A stretch of 64,000 nt of DNA from Tissierella sp. MB52-C2. GTDB lineage: Bacteria; Bacillota; Clostridia; Tissierellales; Tissierellaceae. The notes under the pieces were generated by a model. The model was given only the letters and a program-made list of their open reading frames with translations. It searched no databases and was not told the origin of the DNA. The DNA lies in contig NZ_CP133261.1 of the NCBI RefSeq assembly GCF_030931715.1, positions 2,396,643 through 2,460,642 on the forward strand, read 5' to 3'. A program made the translations under genes and the position numbers. Positions 61,947-64,000 of this stretch are shown here, piece after piece; positions within the stretch are counted from its first letter, which is position 1; each line of letters opens with the position of its first letter.

Positions 61947-63623
61947 TTACTCCATTAGTTCAAATTGTGTTTTTATTAACTTCTTCAATACTACATATAA
62001 TATTATACTTGATATTGTAAATACTCCTATTAACAATCCATAGATTAAGTTTATATTTACTTCATCCATTATATTCATAACTAAATATACTAATCCACCT
62101 ATATATAAAACACCTAAACCCATAGCAATTAATACATTTAAGTTTTGTTTCATTGCCTTTTGCGGATTATCCCAATCTAAAAGTGGCCTTAGTATATCTA
62201 TTACCATTCCTATTTGAGTCATTGGAATACTACCTAGAAGGCCTAAGATTGTAATCAATATAATACTTAATATATCTAGTTTTATTATGAAGCCTAAGCT
62301 AATCAATAAAGTCACTATTCCCAATGTCTGAACAACTAATGATGATAAAATTCTACCTATTATTTGATCTTCTACTTTTATAGGTAAAGTCCTTTGAATC
62401 CAAAAGCACTTTCCCTCTCTTGAAAAAGTAGTTGCCCCAATACTATTTAATATACCTAAACTTACAACAAAAGCTATACCTCCTAAGGTTATTAAATTAG
62501 TATTAACTCCTAGCATATCTATTATCTGAGACAGCGACTCTTCTCCACCTGTCATGCTTCCTATAACCAATATTATAGGAAGCATGACTACTCCTCCTAC
62601 TGTATTTAATAAATAGACTGGAGTTTTGAATAACATTATTATTTCTTTTTTTGCCAAAGCCATATATGGTTTTGTTTCTTTCGATAAATCTTTTATAGAT
62701 ATTTTCTTTCCACTTCTGCCTTTGGATGCTGATACTTCTATATTTCCAATTAATCCATCAAAGAATAGAGATTCAGACAAAACTAACATAAGCATAAAAG
62801 ATATAATACCTACTACTATGAAGGATAGCAAATTGATTAATCCTGTTAAATTAAAATAATTTGATAAAGCCAGTGCCCCCCACTTAGAAGGCGGAAACAT
62901 AATTCCCAATTTTTTTACTAAGAGATTAGAATCTGTCACTAGATTAACAAGAAAATTGTCTCCTTCCATCATTGCCTTTCCAGCTATGGTTTGAATTTTA
63001 AGTTGGAAATATACCATAGCAATAATGAAAATCACTGCACCAATAACTCTAATTAAATCCTTTTTTGCCCCAATATTTGTATATTTCATAAATATCATTA
63101 TTACAATAGATGATAATACTAAGGGTATAATAGGGGTCGTAATCATTAATAACAGCGAATATATCCAATAAAGTAATCCCTCTCCGCCTTTAACTCCATA
63201 TATAATAATAAAAGGCAGTATAATAGGTAAGGAAGTCAAATATTCACTAATCATTAAAGTTACAAATTTTGAACCTATAATATATGATGATTTAATAGGT
63301 AGTGGCACTAAAGTAGCTAAGTCATTAGAGAAATAATATTTACTCATTACATAGAGTAGTCCAAATACAAATACCATAACCTGAGTTATTAAAAATCCTA
63401 ATAGTAAAAACATAGATTTTTGACCTATTTCATTATATATATCATATATTCCATTTAAACTATTTACTATTAAGATATAGGATGGTAGTAAAGATAACAT
63501 GGCTATAGCAAAAATTATAATCTGCCATCTATTTTTCTTATTTTTAAAACTATATGCAATAGAAGATAAACCAAAAGTAGTATTGAAATCGGTCTTGATT
63601 AATGAAATAATCTTATTCATCAT
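61947..63623 (-). CDS. ABC transporter permease (ABC-2-like)
   Basis: 558 residues with about twelve membrane spans, in two six-span halves around a cytoplasmic loop (about 290-320, SASKGRSGKKISIKDLSKET). The pattern and the LVPLPIKSSYIIGSKFVTLM, GREGKCFWIQRTLP-like blocks (FSREGKCFWIQRTLPIKVED) match the large putative exporter permease group. Start overlaps the ATPase stop by four bases (ATGA), so they form one transporter. Substrate unknown. Confidence 0.82.
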   Translation of the reverse strand: MMNKIISLIKTDFNTTFGLSSIAYSFKNKKNRWQIIIFAIAMLSLLPSYILIVNSLNGIYDIYNEIGQKSMFLLLGFLITQVMVFVFGLLYVMSKYYFSNDLATLVPLPIKSSYIIGSKFVTLMISEYLTSLPIILPFIIIYGVKGGEGLLYWIYSLLLMITTPIIPLVLSSIVIMIFMKYTNIGAKKDLIRVIGAVIFIIAMVYFQLKIQTIAGKAMMEGDNFLVNLVTDSNLLVKKLGIMFPPSKWGALALSNYFNLTGLINLLSFIVVGIISFMLMLVLSESLFFDGLIGNIEVSASKGRSGKKISIKDLSKETKPYMALAKKEIIMLFKTPVYLLNTVGGVVMLPIILVIGSMTGGEESLSQIIDMLGVNTNLITLGGIAFVVSLGILNSIGATTFSREGKCFWIQRTLPIKVEDQIIGRILSSLVVQTLGIVTLLISLGFIIKLDILSIILITILGLLGSIPMTQIGMVIDILRPLLDWDNPQKAMKQNLNVLIAMGLGVLYIGGLVYLVMNIMDEVNINLIYGLLIGVFTISSIILYVVLKKLIKTQFELME

Positions 63624-64000
63624 TCAGTCAACTCCAAGAATATATTTTCTAAAGACTGTCTCTCTTCTGCATGGGCTTTTAATTCTTCCATAGTTCCCAT
63701 GGCTACAATTTTTCCTTTGTTTATTATGGCAATTCTATCACATAGTTTTTCTGCTACTTCCAGCACATGAGTAGAGAAAAATACGGTTTTTCCTTCATCA
63801 CACATCTTCCTCATAATCTCCTTTAAATTGAAAGCAGACTTTGGATCTAATCCTACCATAGGTTCATCAAGAATAAATAAATCTGGATTGCTTAATAATG
63901 CCCCTGTTAGTACGATCTTCTGTTTCATTCCGTGAGAATAACTAGCTATTATATCTCCTATTGCATTTTTTATATTAAATAATTCTAAATAGTAATTTAG
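63620..64000 (-). CDS. ABC transporter ATP-binding protein (partial)
   Basis: The visible 126 residues are the C-terminal half of an ATPase: SYSHGMKQKIVLTGALLSNP (signature motif), DLFILDEPMVGLDPKSAF (Walker B and D-loop) and VFFSTHVLEVAEKLCDRIAI (H-loop). The frame is open to the window edge, where Walker A should lie beyond. It drives the permease downstream. Confidence 0.93.
   Translation of the reverse strand, partial: LNYYLELFNIKNAIGDIIASYSHGMKQKIVLTGALLSNPDLFILDEPMVGLDPKSAFNLKEIMRKMCDEGKTVFFSTHVLEVAEKLCDRIAIINKGKIVAMGTMEELKAHAEERQSLENIFLELTE

Overview
The window comes from a low-GC, Gram-positive, endospore-forming anaerobe of the Clostridia/Tissierellia type. The base composition is AT-rich. 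There are sporulation genes (a YtxC-type protein, two alpha/beta SASPs, a PdaB-like deacetylase), four T-box leaders, and a tRNA 2-selenouridine synthase that implies selenium use. The genus is inferred, not shown.

Layout. 1-5.7 kb: thrS with its T-box leader, hisS, ytxC and a GME-fold protein, all on the minus strand. 5.8-21.4 kb: a phage-derived contractile-tail locus. It holds sheath, tube, tail-assembly chaperone with a -1 frameshift signal, tape measure, baseplate, fibre, a lipoprotein, and XhlA/amidase/holin lysis genes, under an ArpU-like regulator and a divergent Cro/repressor/ImmA switch. No terminase, portal, capsid or integrase is present, so it is best read as a PBSX/diffocin-like tailocin. 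21.4-21.9 kb: tRNA-Cys, tRNA-Gly and tRNA-Phe. 21.9-39.5 kb: housekeeping and sporulation genes (hslO, methyltransferase, SASPs, hpt, SSB-like, deacetylase, folC, valS, pgsA, transporters, gamma-carbonic anhydrase, HD protein) ending in an ECF sigma/anti-sigma pair. 39.6-46.1 kb: two decayed IS1182-family elements around a PrsA-like foldase and a GH10-like lipid/cell-wall hydrolase candidate. 46.1-52.4 kb: gloA, DUF2249, mnmH, a YwaF-like protein, trpS, and cysK-cysE. 52.5-55.4 kb: a two-component system whose sensor has a Met/His-rich outer loop, with an antisense insert of two small metal-ligand-rich genes. 55.4-64 kb: MTA/SAH deaminase, ECF S component, DUF1893, MATE, NhaC, thioesterase, a stand-alone S4 gene with a Fur/Zur-type palindrome on its promoter, and an ABC exporter cut by the window edge.

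Most noteworthy: (1) five copies of a structured repeat of about 100-130 bp, each found only in the stretch between a T-box terminator and the start codon of valS, trpS or cysK; (2) the capsid-less tail locus with a textbook A AAA AAC slippery site and an embedded lipoprotein; (3) the Met-rich sensor with its antisense DUF2680/LDCC genes; (4) a perfect 11-1-11 Fur-family-like palindrome overlapping the -35 of a stand-alone rpsD paralogue.
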